A DNA stretch of 6,953 bases from Anaerolineaceae bacterium (GTDB taxonomy: Bacteria; Chloroflexota; Anaerolineae; Anaerolineales; Villigracilaceae), in assembly GCA_022181005.1 (NCBI GenBank), contig BQMV01000368.1, forward strand, positions 1 through 6,953, in the 5' to 3' direction. A program made the position numbers and the translations under genes. Shown here piece after piece: positions 1 through 6,438 of this stretch; within the stretch, counting starts at the first letter, position 1, and every line of letters starts with the position of its first letter. A model generated the notes under the pieces. It did no database searches. It was not told the DNA's origin and saw only the letters and a list, made by a program, of their open reading frames with translations.

Positions 1-159
1 CTTTAAGTACAGGCGCACCGGGTCGGCGATAAGTTCGGAAGTGAGCGAGAAATCGCGCAGCGCACCCCCCGCCTCTTTCATCTGCCGCTGGTCAGGCGGT
101 GGAATCCGCTTTTTTTGCTTCATATTTCCGCCAGCCGCAATCCTAGGTTCGTTACGCAT
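1..159 (-). CDS. rpoD: Primary RNA polymerase sigma factor (RpoD/SigA), N-terminal fragment
   Basis: Reading leftward from an ATG at 159-157, the frame stays open to the window edge (53 codons). The visible peptide ends in SELIADPVRLYLK, which matches the start of sigma-70 region 1.2 (DxVRxYLxEIG), the most recognisable motif near the N-terminus of primary sigma factors. The product would direct core RNA polymerase to housekeeping promoters. Its place directly after glyQS and dnaG matches the classical sigma operon and supports rpoD over an alternative sigma factor. The N-terminus is short: region 1.2 begins about 40 residues in, so a long acidic region 1.1 is absent. The start is uncertain. 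The ATG at 159-157 has a GGCGGA about 8 bases upstream; a second in-frame ATG at 123-121 (MKQKKRIPPP) has GGCGGA only 3 bases upstream. I prefer the former. All core-binding and DNA-binding regions lie outside the window. Confidence 0.85.
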   Translation of the reverse strand, partial: MRNEPRIAAGGNMKQKKRIPPPDQRQMKEAGGALRDFSLTSELIADPVRLYLK

Positions 160-187
160 TACGGCGATCCGCCCGCCGTTTTCTTCG

Positions 188-2113
188 CTATCGCTTTGCA
201 GACAGCGAACGCCCAAATTCATCCAACGCGCGTTTGAAGCGCGTTAGGTTTAACACCTCCGCTTGATAAATAGTCACGCTGTCTACATCGCCGCTATCTT
301 GCGCTTCTCTTTGAAGGTGTTGGCGCAACGCCAGCATTTCGCTGGTGGCGTCTTCTCTCATTCGCTTAATGCTTCTCAACAATTCCTCAACAAGCCTATC
401 ATCCAACGAAGCAACCGTTTCGAGTTGAGCGAGCAATGTCTGCGAAGTCTCTTGCAGCGTCTCAGGGATCGCGCTCACCGCAAAAGCGCGCGGGTCAACC
501 CGATCTTGCACAAGCGCGTCTCGAATCGCATGAAACACGATCTGGTAATCCGTATGATCAAAATCATCGGCGCCGAGCGGCGACAAATGCCCCTCCTCCA
601 AACGACGATCTACCTTATACAGCAATTCGGGTTTTTGCAACAAGGCGCCGATCAAATACTCTTCCGCTTTTTTACTGGAAACAATGGACAAGACCGCTTG
701 AGGCTTCTTCGCCTCAATGCCTCTCTCAACTTGTCGCGGTCGCCTCACACGCGGACCTCGCACCGGCGCGCCAATCAATGCGCTTTCGTCCACCCGCAAC
801 ATGCGCGCCAGCGCCTGGCGATAAGTATCGCGCTCCAGCGGCGTTCCCAGATCGTTAATCAACGGCAAAACCTGCGCCGCAATTTCGTTTTTAATTTTCG
901 GGTCGTTCAAATCTTGCCCGACGGAAAGCGTCTCCATCACATGCGCGACAATAGGTTTCGCTGCCTCGATAATTCTTCCCCACTCTTCTTTATCCCGCGC
1001 CACGATTTCATCGGGATCGAGTTCATCGGGGATAGTCGCTACGCGCAAGTCGGCTTGTAGTCGAGCTTCGCTTCGGAGCAGACCATGCGCGTCGAAAGTC
1101 AACTCGCCTTCGCGATCCATAGCGGAGCGCGCTGCGTCGAGTCCGCGCAAGACGGCTTTTTGTCCCGCCGCATCGGGATCGAGCGCCAGCGTGATTCGGC
1201 GCGTGGAGCGCTTCAGCAAACGCAATTGATCTTCGGTTAGCGCGGTGCCCATCGGCGAGACGACGTTTTCGTAGCCCGCTTGATGCAACGCAATTACGTC
1301 AAAATAGCCTTCGACAATCACGGCTTGGTCGGCGGCGCGAATCGGTTTACGCGCTCTATCTAACCCATATAGCACGCGTCCTTTTGAGAAGATGGGCGTT
1401 TCGGGCGAATTCAAAAACTTAGGCACATCATCGGGATTCACAATGCGAGCGCCGAAACCCGCCATGCGTCCCTGCTCGTCGCGGATGGGAATCATAATGC
1501 GATGGCGAAAGCGATCAAACGAACGAGGCTGGAAAGTAGAGGCTTGAGATTCAGATTCGCGTACAGATAATAGACCCGAATCAATTAAGTCTTGCTCGGT
1601 GTAGCCGCGTTGGGTGAAATGGTTGAGGAGGTTATCGTAGCCCGCAGGCGCGTATCCCAGCCCGAATGTTTCGATGGTCGCGTCATTCAGTCCGCGTTTT
1701 TCATGGAGGTAATCGAGAATATTTTTGTTAGCGAACAAATGGCTGCGATAATAAATGATCGCATCTTCCAACAACTTGCGGAGGTTTCCATACGCCTCTT
1801 TTTGTTCGGGCGATTCGCGCTGATATTCCTTGAGTTCCACGCCTGCGCGCTCGGCAAGTTTTTGCAGCGCTTCTTTGAAGTCCACGCCTTCGCGCTTCAT
1901 CACAAACTTAAATATATCGCCGCCTTCATTGCATTGACCAAAGCAACGCCAGGTTCCCGACTCGGGCCAAACGACGAATGAGGGTGTGCGTTTGTTATCG
2001 TGAAACGGACAGAAGCCCGTGTAGTTCTTACCCGCATGACGCAGTTTAACGCCCGCCTCAGAGACGAGGTCAACGATATCTATACGAGATTTGATTTCAT
2101 CTATCGTGGACAT
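188..2113 (-). CDS. dnaG: DNA primase DnaG
   Basis: Bacterial primase, 641 aa, synthesising RNA primers for Okazaki fragments at the replication fork, where it normally docks on the DnaB helicase. The domain order is complete. The N-terminal CHC2 zinc-binding domain has candidate ligands C35, H38, C57 and C61; the last pair is spaced C-x3-C (CFGQC) instead of the usual C-x2-C. The catalytic core includes RFRHRIMIPIRDEQGRMAGF (201-220) and a TOPRIM fold with VEGYFD (E268), LALDPDAAG (D312, D314) and a further acidic pair DPD (D366, D368), as expected for metal binding. After a basic, proline-containing hinge (about 450-470) comes a helical C-terminal domain (about 480-640), the usual DnaB-interaction region. 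The start MSTIDEIKSRIDIVDLVSE is the family's usual opening. The gene begins 21 bases after the glyQS stop and has no convincing Shine-Dalgarno sequence, so translation may depend on the operon context. Length and motifs indicate an intact, functional gene. Confidence 0.97.
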   Translation of the reverse strand: MSTIDEIKSRIDIVDLVSEAGVKLRHAGKNYTGFCPFHDNKRTPSFVVWPESGTWRCFGQCNEGGDIFKFVMKREGVDFKEALQKLAERAGVELKEYQRESPEQKEAYGNLRKLLEDAIIYYRSHLFANKNILDYLHEKRGLNDATIETFGLGYAPAGYDNLLNHFTQRGYTEQDLIDSGLLSVRESESQASTFQPRSFDRFRHRIMIPIRDEQGRMAGFGARIVNPDDVPKFLNSPETPIFSKGRVLYGLDRARKPIRAADQAVIVEGYFDVIALHQAGYENVVSPMGTALTEDQLRLLKRSTRRITLALDPDAAGQKAVLRGLDAARSAMDREGELTFDAHGLLRSEARLQADLRVATIPDELDPDEIVARDKEEWGRIIEAAKPIVAHVMETLSVGQDLNDPKIKNEIAAQVLPLINDLGTPLERDTYRQALARMLRVDESALIGAPVRGPRVRRPRQVERGIEAKKPQAVLSIVSSKKAEEYLIGALLQKPELLYKVDRRLEEGHLSPLGADDFDHTDYQIVFHAIRDALVQDRVDPRAFAVSAIPETLQETSQTLLAQLETVASLDDRLVEELLRSIKRMREDATSEMLALRQHLQREAQDSGDVDSVTIYQAEVLNLTRFKRALDEFGRSLSAKR

Positions 2114-2134
2114 GAATAAAAGCGATCGTTTCTC

Positions 2135-5100
2135 TTAAAACCCATCCAGTTTGCTGAAATCCGCAACGCCCTTTGATTTTGAGACAATCTTTTGCAACAG
2201 CCCCAAACGGTTTTTCTTAACCGCTTCATCTTCCGCCATCACCAACACCTTATCAAAGAAAGCGTTGATGGCGGGAGTTAACTTCACGATCATTTTCAAA
2301 AACCCCTGCACAGAAAACGGCTGACTGCTAATGATTTTCACTTCCGCAAACAAATCTTTTTCCTCTTTTTCAACCAGCAATTTTTCATCTATTGGGAAAA
2401 TCTGTTTTTGATCGCGGGTAATGCGCGCGCATCGCGCAAAGGCGGCAAGGATGGTCTGCCAATCGTCGCGGCTCGTCCACTCGGATAACTGATTCAACGA
2501 CCAAACACAAGCGGCAGGGTTCTCGGATTGCTCCGCCAGAATCGCTTCGACCGCGTCGTGTTTGTAGCCCGTCTCTTTCAAGACGACCGATAAACGCCCT
2601 GTAATGAAATCCAAAACTTGCGCCTGCGTTTCGGCGCTGACTTCGATCGGTTGGAGCTGCGCGGATTTTTGAATCGCGTCGGATAAATTAAGTTGAACCT
2701 TATGCTCGATCAACGGCTGGACCAAGCCAATCGCGGCGCGACGCAAACCGAACGGGTCTTTCGTTCCCGTCGGCGCCAGCCCCGCCGCGAAGAGTCCCAC
2801 CAGCGAATCGAGTCTGTCGGCAAGCGCGATTGCCAAACCAAACTTCGATTGCGGGACGGTTTGATATTGTTCCGCAATCGCCCGCGCCGTCTCTTGCGAC
2901 TCGCCGCCGCGCAAAGCATATTCGCCGCCGATGATGCCTTGCAGCGAAGTCATCTCCGTCACCATCTGCGTGGCGAGATCGGCTTTCATCAAATAAGCGG
3001 CGCGCGCCAAAGTCTTGATTTCGTCCGCATCTTTAAATCCGAGTCTTGCGCCCACCTCCGCGCCGAGTTTCAAAATGCGATTCGATTTATCCAGCATCGA
3101 GCCGAGTTTGGCATGGAAGGTCAGCGCCGCCAATTTGGAGCGGAATTCCTCCAACGTATGTTTGAGGTCTTCGCGCACGAAAAAGTTTGCATCGGCGAAG
3201 CGCGCGTTGAGGACGTGTTCGTTGCCCTTGCGAACCGCGTCAATGCCGATGTCGTCGCCGTTGCGGATGGCGATGAAATGAGGCAAGAGAGTTCCATGTT
3301 CCACGTTCCACATTTCAGGTTGGTCATTAGACTTGGAACTTTTCTGGACGGGAAAGTATCGCTGATGTTTTTTCATCACCGAGATCAAAACATCGCGGGG
3401 CAATGCTAAAAATTCTTTATTAAAACTGCCCATCACGGCGGTCGGCATCTCGACCAGATTGGCGACTTCGTTGAGCAGACCGTCTTCGAGGAGGGCTTCG
3501 CCGCCCACAAGCGACGCGGCTTGATTGACATGTTCAATAATCGAATTTTTCCGTTCTTCTTTATCCAGCACAATTCCCGCTTCACGCATCGCGTCGAAAT
3601 ATTTATCCGCAGATGGGATTTTGATTTCGGGAGAGTCGTAGGGGCGAAGTCCGCGTGAGACATTGCCTGAAACCACGCCTGCATATTCAAACGGGATGAC
3701 CATGTCGCCGAGCAATGCCACATACCAGCGAATCGGACGCGAGAATGAAACACCCGAGTCATTCCATCTCATTGATTTCTCAAATTTGATCTCTGCGATG
3801 AGTTTCGGTAAGGCTTCGGCTAAGACTTCGGGAGTCGGGCGTCCCTTTTGTTTGACTACGGCGAAAACATATTTACCCCCGTCCTGGTCGCGGACTTGGA
3901 GGTCTTCGACGTTGATTCCGTTTTTCTTTGCAAAGCCTTGCGCGGCGGGGGTGTACGTCAAACTTCCAGTTTGACCCGCAGACGAACTGGAAGTTTCAGA
4001 CAAACTGGAAGTTTGTCGTACGATGGCTTTGTCTGCGGGCGGACCTTTGACGACCTCTTCACGGTCGGGCTGAGTCGGGGAGAGAGAGTCAATTGAAACA
4101 GTCAACCTGCGCGGGGTAGTAAAGATGCGGATGTCTTTATGGTCAAGATGAAATTCGTTGCAAAAATCCACGATTCGAGATTCGAGATACGCTTGGGCGG
4201 AATCCACATCGGAGGCAGGGAGTTCTTCAACTCCGATTTCAAGAATGAAGTTGGCAGGTTTGGTGGGGACTTCTCCCTCACCCTCCGCCCTCTCCCGCTG
4301 GGAGAGGGGACTCGTTTCCTTCAACAAGGGATATTCAAGCTCTTTACGTTGCGCCTCATAACCCTCCGCGACGGCTTTGGCGAGCGCGCGCATGCGACGG
4401 AAAAACGCCTGCCGTTCGGCGACGCTGATTGCGCCGCGCGTGTCGAGGATGTTGAAGCAATGCGAGCATTTCAAAACGTAATCGTGCGCGGGGAGGATTA
4501 AGCCCGCGGCGAGGCAGGCGTCGGCTTCGGCGGAGAAGAGATCGTACATCTGACGGGCGCGCTCGACGTCGGCGATCTCGTAATAATATTTGGAGTGTTC
4601 GAACTCCTCGCGACGACGAATCTCGCCGTAGGTTACGTCCGCGCCGTAGGGTTCGCTCCAAATCTCTTTGGCGTTGTTGAGCGCGATGAGGATGCGTTCA
4701 AGCCCGTAGGTGATCTCGACCGAGACGGGGTTGAGCGTGACGCCGCCCATCTGCTGGAAGTAGGTGAACTGCGTGATTTCCTGACCATCCAACCAAACTT
4801 CCCAACCCAAACCCCACGCAGAGATAGCGGGCTGTTCCCAATTATCTTCGACGAAACGAATGTCATGCTGACGTGGGTCAATGCCTAAGGCTTTCAACGA
4901 TTCAAGATACAACTCCTGCGGATTGCCCGTGTCGGGCTTGAGTATGACCTGAAATTGCGTGTGCAATTGAAAGCGATTCGGGTTTTCACCATAACGCCCA
5001 TCGTCGGGGCGGACAGACGGCTCGACATAGGCGACGTTCCACGGTTCGGGTCCGAGCACGCGCAAGAAGGTGTTGGGATTCATCGTCCCTGCGCCGACTT

Positions 5101-5188
5101 GGGTGTAGTAGGGCTGGGTGATCAGGCATCCGTGCGATGCCCAGAAGGATTGGAGGTTGAGGATGATGGATTGGAAAGTGGAAGGCAT
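2135..5188 (-). CDS. glyQS: Glycyl-tRNA synthetase, fused alpha and beta subunits (GlyQS)
   Basis: Charges tRNA-Gly with glycine using ATP, in the cytoplasm. In most bacteria the alpha and beta chains are separate and form a heterotetramer; here both lie in one 1017-residue chain. The alpha part (about 1-285) carries the class II catalytic core: FQSIILNLQSFW near the start, GAGTMNPNTFLRVLGPEPW (32-50), VEPSVRPDDGRYGENPNR (55-72) and a motif-3-like GLER (162-165). The beta part begins near FILEIGVEELP (314-324) and continues through HQRYFPV and LPHFIAIRNGD (about 608-645), GIIGGEYA, and a C-terminal anticodon-binding-like region ending VADFSKLDGF. Three low-conservation segments look like repeat-derived insertions: 293-306 (linker), about 390-412 and about 617-633. 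The start at 5188 is chosen because family homology begins at residue 5 and a TATAAT lies about 40 bases upstream. No Shine-Dalgarno sequence precedes it. First gene of the probable glyQS-dnaG-rpoD operon. Fusions of this kind are also known from chlamydiae and plastids. Confidence 0.96.
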   Translation of the reverse strand: MPSTFQSIILNLQSFWASHGCLITQPYYTQVGAGTMNPNTFLRVLGPEPWNVAYVEPSVRPDDGRYGENPNRFQLHTQFQVILKPDTGNPQELYLESLKALGIDPRQHDIRFVEDNWEQPAISAWGLGWEVWLDGQEITQFTYFQQMGGVTLNPVSVEITYGLERILIALNNAKEIWSEPYGADVTYGEIRRREEFEHSKYYYEIADVERARQMYDLFSAEADACLAAGLILPAHDYVLKCSHCFNILDTRGAISVAERQAFFRRMRALAKAVAEGYEAQRKELEYPLLKETSPLSQRERAEGEGEVPTKPANFILEIGVEELPASDVDSAQAYLESRIVDFCNEFHLDHKDIRIFTTPRRLTVSIDSLSPTQPDREEVVKGPPADKAIVRQTSSLSETSSSSAGQTGSLTYTPAAQGFAKKNGINVEDLQVRDQDGGKYVFAVVKQKGRPTPEVLAEALPKLIAEIKFEKSMRWNDSGVSFSRPIRWYVALLGDMVIPFEYAGVVSGNVSRGLRPYDSPEIKIPSADKYFDAMREAGIVLDKEERKNSIIEHVNQAASLVGGEALLEDGLLNEVANLVEMPTAVMGSFNKEFLALPRDVLISVMKKHQRYFPVQKSSKSNDQPEMWNVEHGTLLPHFIAIRNGDDIGIDAVRKGNEHVLNARFADANFFVREDLKHTLEEFRSKLAALTFHAKLGSMLDKSNRILKLGAEVGARLGFKDADEIKTLARAAYLMKADLATQMVTEMTSLQGIIGGEYALRGGESQETARAIAEQYQTVPQSKFGLAIALADRLDSLVGLFAAGLAPTGTKDPFGLRRAAIGLVQPLIEHKVQLNLSDAIQKSAQLQPIEVSAETQAQVLDFITGRLSVVLKETGYKHDAVEAILAEQSENPAACVWSLNQLSEWTSRDDWQTILAAFARCARITRDQKQIFPIDEKLLVEKEEKDLFAEVKIISSQPFSVQGFLKMIVKLTPAINAFFDKVLVMAEDEAVKKNRLGLLQKIVSKSKGVADFSKLDGF
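3291..3340. repeat. Heptamer repeat (GTTCCAY x3) inside glyQS
   Basis: Three consecutive 7-base units, GTTCCAT then GTTCCAC twice, occupy 3291-3311. A reversed half-copy, TGGAACT at 3334-3340, pairs with AGTTCCA at 3290-3296, so the whole block could fold. It encodes about residues 617-633 of GlyQS (SSKSNDQPEMWNVEHGT), placed between HQRYFPV and LPHFIAIRNGD; in typical beta subunits these motifs are joined by a short turn. Three heptamers make 21 bases, so the frame is kept. Inference: an intergenic-type repeat captured in a surface loop. Confidence 0.7.
3953..4021. repeat. 69-bp inverted-repeat element inside glyQS
   Basis: Left arm 3953-3973 and right arm 4001-4021 are 21-base inverted repeats with a single mismatch, separated by 27 bases. 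The 12-base core AACTGGAAGTTT occurs twice in direct orientation (3985-3996 and 4003-4014) and once inverted (3960-3971). The core is itself palindromic (AAACT-TCC-AGTTT). The element encodes about residues 390-412 of GlyQS, a Ser/Thr-rich stretch unlike the conserved sequence either side (KGPP before, AAQGFAKKNG after). The structure is directly visible; calling it an inserted dispersed repeat is inference. Confidence 0.8.
4288..4308. repeat. Perfect 9-bp palindrome in the alpha-beta linker of glyQS
   Basis: CCCTCTCCC at 4288-4296 and GGGAGAGGG at 4300-4308 flank a 3-base loop. With the upstream CCCTCACCCTCC run it resembles a G/C-rich dispersed repeat commonly seen between genes in several phyla (from general familiarity, not a search). 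It encodes about residues 294-301 within SPLSQRERAEGEGE, exactly the junction between the alpha and beta domains. Confidence 0.75.
5130..5176. repeat. 47-bp exact direct repeat, copy A (within the glyQS 5' end)
   Basis: Bases 5130-5176 are identical to 6439-6485, an offset of 1309. In this copy the bases encode GlyQS residues 5-20 (FQSIILNLQSFWASHG) on the minus strand. The second copy lies in a non-functional glyQS fragment. The identity stops on one side at the junction with a luxR remnant (6438/6439) and on the other near the start codon. Confidence 0.95.
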
Positions 5189-5193
5189 GAGTT

Positions 5194-5214
5194 ATCAGTG
5201 ACCAGTGATCAGTT
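5194..5214. repeat. Heptamer tandem repeat (ATCAGTG-type x3) in the glyQS leader
   Basis: Three adjacent 7-base units: ATCAGTG, ACCAGTG and ATCAGTT, with one change each in units 2 and 3. The array ends 5 bases from the glyQS start codon and fills the place where a Shine-Dalgarno sequence would be expected. Confidence 0.75.
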
Positions 5215-5227
5215 TTAGAGTGAGGGG

Positions 5228-5233
5228 ATTATA
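5228..5233 (-). promoter_or_regulatory. Candidate -10 element for the glyQS-dnaG-rpoD operon
   Basis: The minus strand reads a perfect TATAAT here, 39 bases before the glyQS start, giving a predicted leader of roughly 30 bases. No good TTGACA lies 16-18 bases upstream; that interval falls within the hairpin at 5244-5290. The same 16-base context (13 of 16 identical) recurs at 6568-6583 upstream of the glyQS fragment. Confidence 0.55.
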
Positions 5234-5243
5234 ACTGATGGAA

Positions 5244-5290
5244 AGACAATGGACGAATGACCGTTGACTGTGGTCTATCGTCCATTGTCT
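5244..5290. repeat. Long inverted repeat with 7-base periodicity between the lipoprotein gene and glyQS
   Basis: Perfect 13-base arms (AGACAATGGACGA at 5244-5256, its complement at 5278-5290) enclose a 21-base spacer with a further GACC/GGTC pairing (5259-5262 with 5272-5275). From 5245 the sequence is phased in sevens: four units starting GAC (5245, 5252, 5259, 5266), then three starting GTC (5273, 5280, 5287). It could act as a transcriptional barrier between the lipoprotein gene and the glyQS promoter, but it lacks a clear T-tract on either strand, so a repeat element is as likely as a terminator. Confidence 0.7.
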
Positions 5291-5340
5291 AAAATGCGCT
5301 TCATGCCCCTTCAAAGCAGCTCAAGACAAGCGGGAAGGTT

Positions 5341-5374
5341 GGTTCTGGTTTCGATGGATCTTGATCTACAACTT
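5341..5374. repeat. Imperfect repeat block shared with about 6657-6694
   Basis: The run TTCGATGG, then CTTG, ATCTACA and ACTT, occurs here and again at about 6657-6694 in the same order and spacing apart from two 2-base gaps. The preceding 9 bases are also partly shared. Here the block touches the stop codon of the lipoprotein gene. It is one of several collinear matches that link 5130-5374 with 6439-6694. Confidence 0.65.
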
Positions 5375-6302
5375 ATGGGGCATCTTTGGCGCAACGAAAA
5401 CCAACGGTAGCCCGGCCGTTATTCGTGTCCCGATTTACAGAGGAAATGTCAACACCGATAGCGTAAAACGAGCCGCCACGCGCCACGTGATGATCTCCTG
5501 AACTAGGTCCCAAAGGATTGGAAGAGGGGGAATTGGCATAATAGCTTGAATCGTACCAATCTGCCGTCCATTCTGAGACATTGCCTGCCATGTCGTACAT
5601 GCCATATGGGCTTTTTCCGCTTTCATAACTGCCGACTTCGACTGTATTTATTGCGTTGAGGTCGTCGCCAACACAGCCCAAAGAATTGGCCTGATCGCAA
5701 CTTCTTTGTTCACCCCACGGGTATATTCTACCATCCGTGCCGCGCGCGGCTTTTTCCCATTGGGCTTCGGTGGGCAGGCTCCCGCCGCGCCATTCGCAGT
5801 AGGTATTTGCCTGGTCCCAGTCCACGAAGATCATAGGATGGTTATCGTATTGCGAATCTGCGTAATAACTGTCAGGGTTGTAAAAAAGCGTTTTCTCCGG
5901 CGGGGTGCAAGCACCCGCCTCCACACAAACTTTGTAAGCGGCTTTGGTCACTTCGTAGATGTCCATATAGAAGGCATCAAGGTACACCTGATGAATCGGT
6001 TCTTCATCTTTGAAAAGATCTAATTGGCAATCGCTCCTAACTTTCTGACATTCAGCCAATGTATCTTCGGCTTTATTTCCCATCGTAAACTCACCCGCCG
6101 GCACGAGACGCATAGTTATGCCCTTTTCATCAATGAGTTCATCGGGGATAGGAGTAATTGTTGGCGAAGGTATGATAGTTGGCGTTGATGATGGGGCAGG
6201 AGTGTTTGTAATAGTGGGTGGCAACGATGTCACGGTAGGAACTACTGCGGGCGAAGCGCATGCGACCAGAAAGATCAACAAAACGAAGATGCTCTTTTTC
6301 AT
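5373..6302 (-). CDS. Lipoprotein with a SUMF1/formylglycine-generating-enzyme-like domain, catalytic cysteines absent
   Basis: 309 aa, probably exported and lipid-anchored on the outer face of the membrane. The N-terminus MKKSIFVLLIFLVACAS is a lipoprotein signal peptide with lipobox LVAC and C15 as the lipidated residue. Residues 16-53 form a Pro/Thr/Ser-rich spacer. Residues about 61-306 are an FGE-sulfatase (SUMF1) domain: MRLVPAGEFTMGN (64-76), EEPIHQVYLDAFYMDIYEVT (100-119), SLPTEAQWEKAARG (175-188), YPWGE (194-198), GMYDMAGNVSEWTADWY (234-250), ARGGSFY (274-280) and GFRC (301-304). In true formylglycine-generating enzymes two redox cysteines follow the RGGSW motif; here that stretch reads RGGSFYAIGVD with no cysteine. 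Sulfatase activation is therefore unlikely, and no sulfatase gene is nearby. A structural or ligand-binding role, as proposed for many family members, is possible, but the function is unknown. The start is fixed by the signal peptide and an AAAGGAG 7 bases upstream. Confidence 0.9.
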   Translation of the reverse strand: MKKSIFVLLIFLVACASPAVVPTVTSLPPTITNTPAPSSTPTIIPSPTITPIPDELIDEKGITMRLVPAGEFTMGNKAEDTLAECQKVRSDCQLDLFKDEEPIHQVYLDAFYMDIYEVTKAAYKVCVEAGACTPPEKTLFYNPDSYYADSQYDNHPMIFVDWDQANTYCEWRGGSLPTEAQWEKAARGTDGRIYPWGEQRSCDQANSLGCVGDDLNAINTVEVGSYESGKSPYGMYDMAGNVSEWTADWYDSSYYANSPSSNPLGPSSGDHHVARGGSFYAIGVDISSVNRDTNNGRATVGFRCAKDAP

Positions 6303-6309
6303 TACTTGA

Positions 6310-6316
6310 CTCCTTT
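6310..6316 (-). promoter_or_regulatory. Strong ribosome binding site of the lipoprotein gene
   Basis: The minus strand reads AAAGGAG, ending 7 bases before the ATG at 6302. It contrasts with glyQS and dnaG, which lack a recognisable site. Confidence 0.8.
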
Positions 6317-6361
6317 TGTAATCAGAAGATTTTGCTTTACGAGTCTCATAACCACGCGATT

Positions 6362-6438
6362 TCTATATGCATAGTTGAAAGAACCTATATTTCATTTGAG
6401 TCAGATATTTCAAAGGCTGGAAGTTTCTTCGCGTACTG
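6362..6438 (+). pseudogene. Remnant of a luxR-type HTH gene, 3' part
   Basis: From 6393 one frame reads HLSQIFQRLEVSSRTA, the recognition helix end and following turn of a LuxR/GerE DNA-binding domain. Upstream, 6377-6385 reads ERT in a different frame (preceded by SICIV), so compared with the intact gene at 6803 two bases are missing between ERT and HLSQ. Bases 6389-6417 are identical to 6925-6953, the last 29 bases of the window. The LuxR frame is cut at 6438, where a glyQS fragment on the opposite strand begins. There is no start codon and most of the domain is missing, so this is a dead fragment. Confidence 0.8.

Noticed and set aside
698..717. Palindrome TTGAGGC/GCCTCAA with a 6-base loop in the dnaG hinge
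   Set aside because: Short arms and an ordinary variable hinge (IEAKKPQ); without other copies in the window it is not strong enough to call a repeat insertion.
263..1060. Plus-strand open frame of 265 codons opposite dnaG
   Set aside because: It lies fully within the dnaG reading frame on the other strand, has no recognisable domain and no ribosome binding site; dnaG has every expected motif.
2693..3409. Plus-strand open frame of 238 codons opposite glyQS
   Set aside because: Arginine/glutamine-rich antisense shadow of a conserved synthetase region, with no family resemblance.
6318..6400. Promoter of the lipoprotein gene in the luxR remnant
   Set aside because: Only weak AT-rich boxes (for example CATATAG near 6365) without a partner -35; not supportable beyond noting that a promoter must lie upstream.
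5177..6438. Integrated mobile element bounded by the 47-base direct repeats
   Set aside because: No integrase, transposase or terminal inverted repeats are present, and further collinear matches beyond the repeats favour tandem duplication. Kept only as an alternative model.
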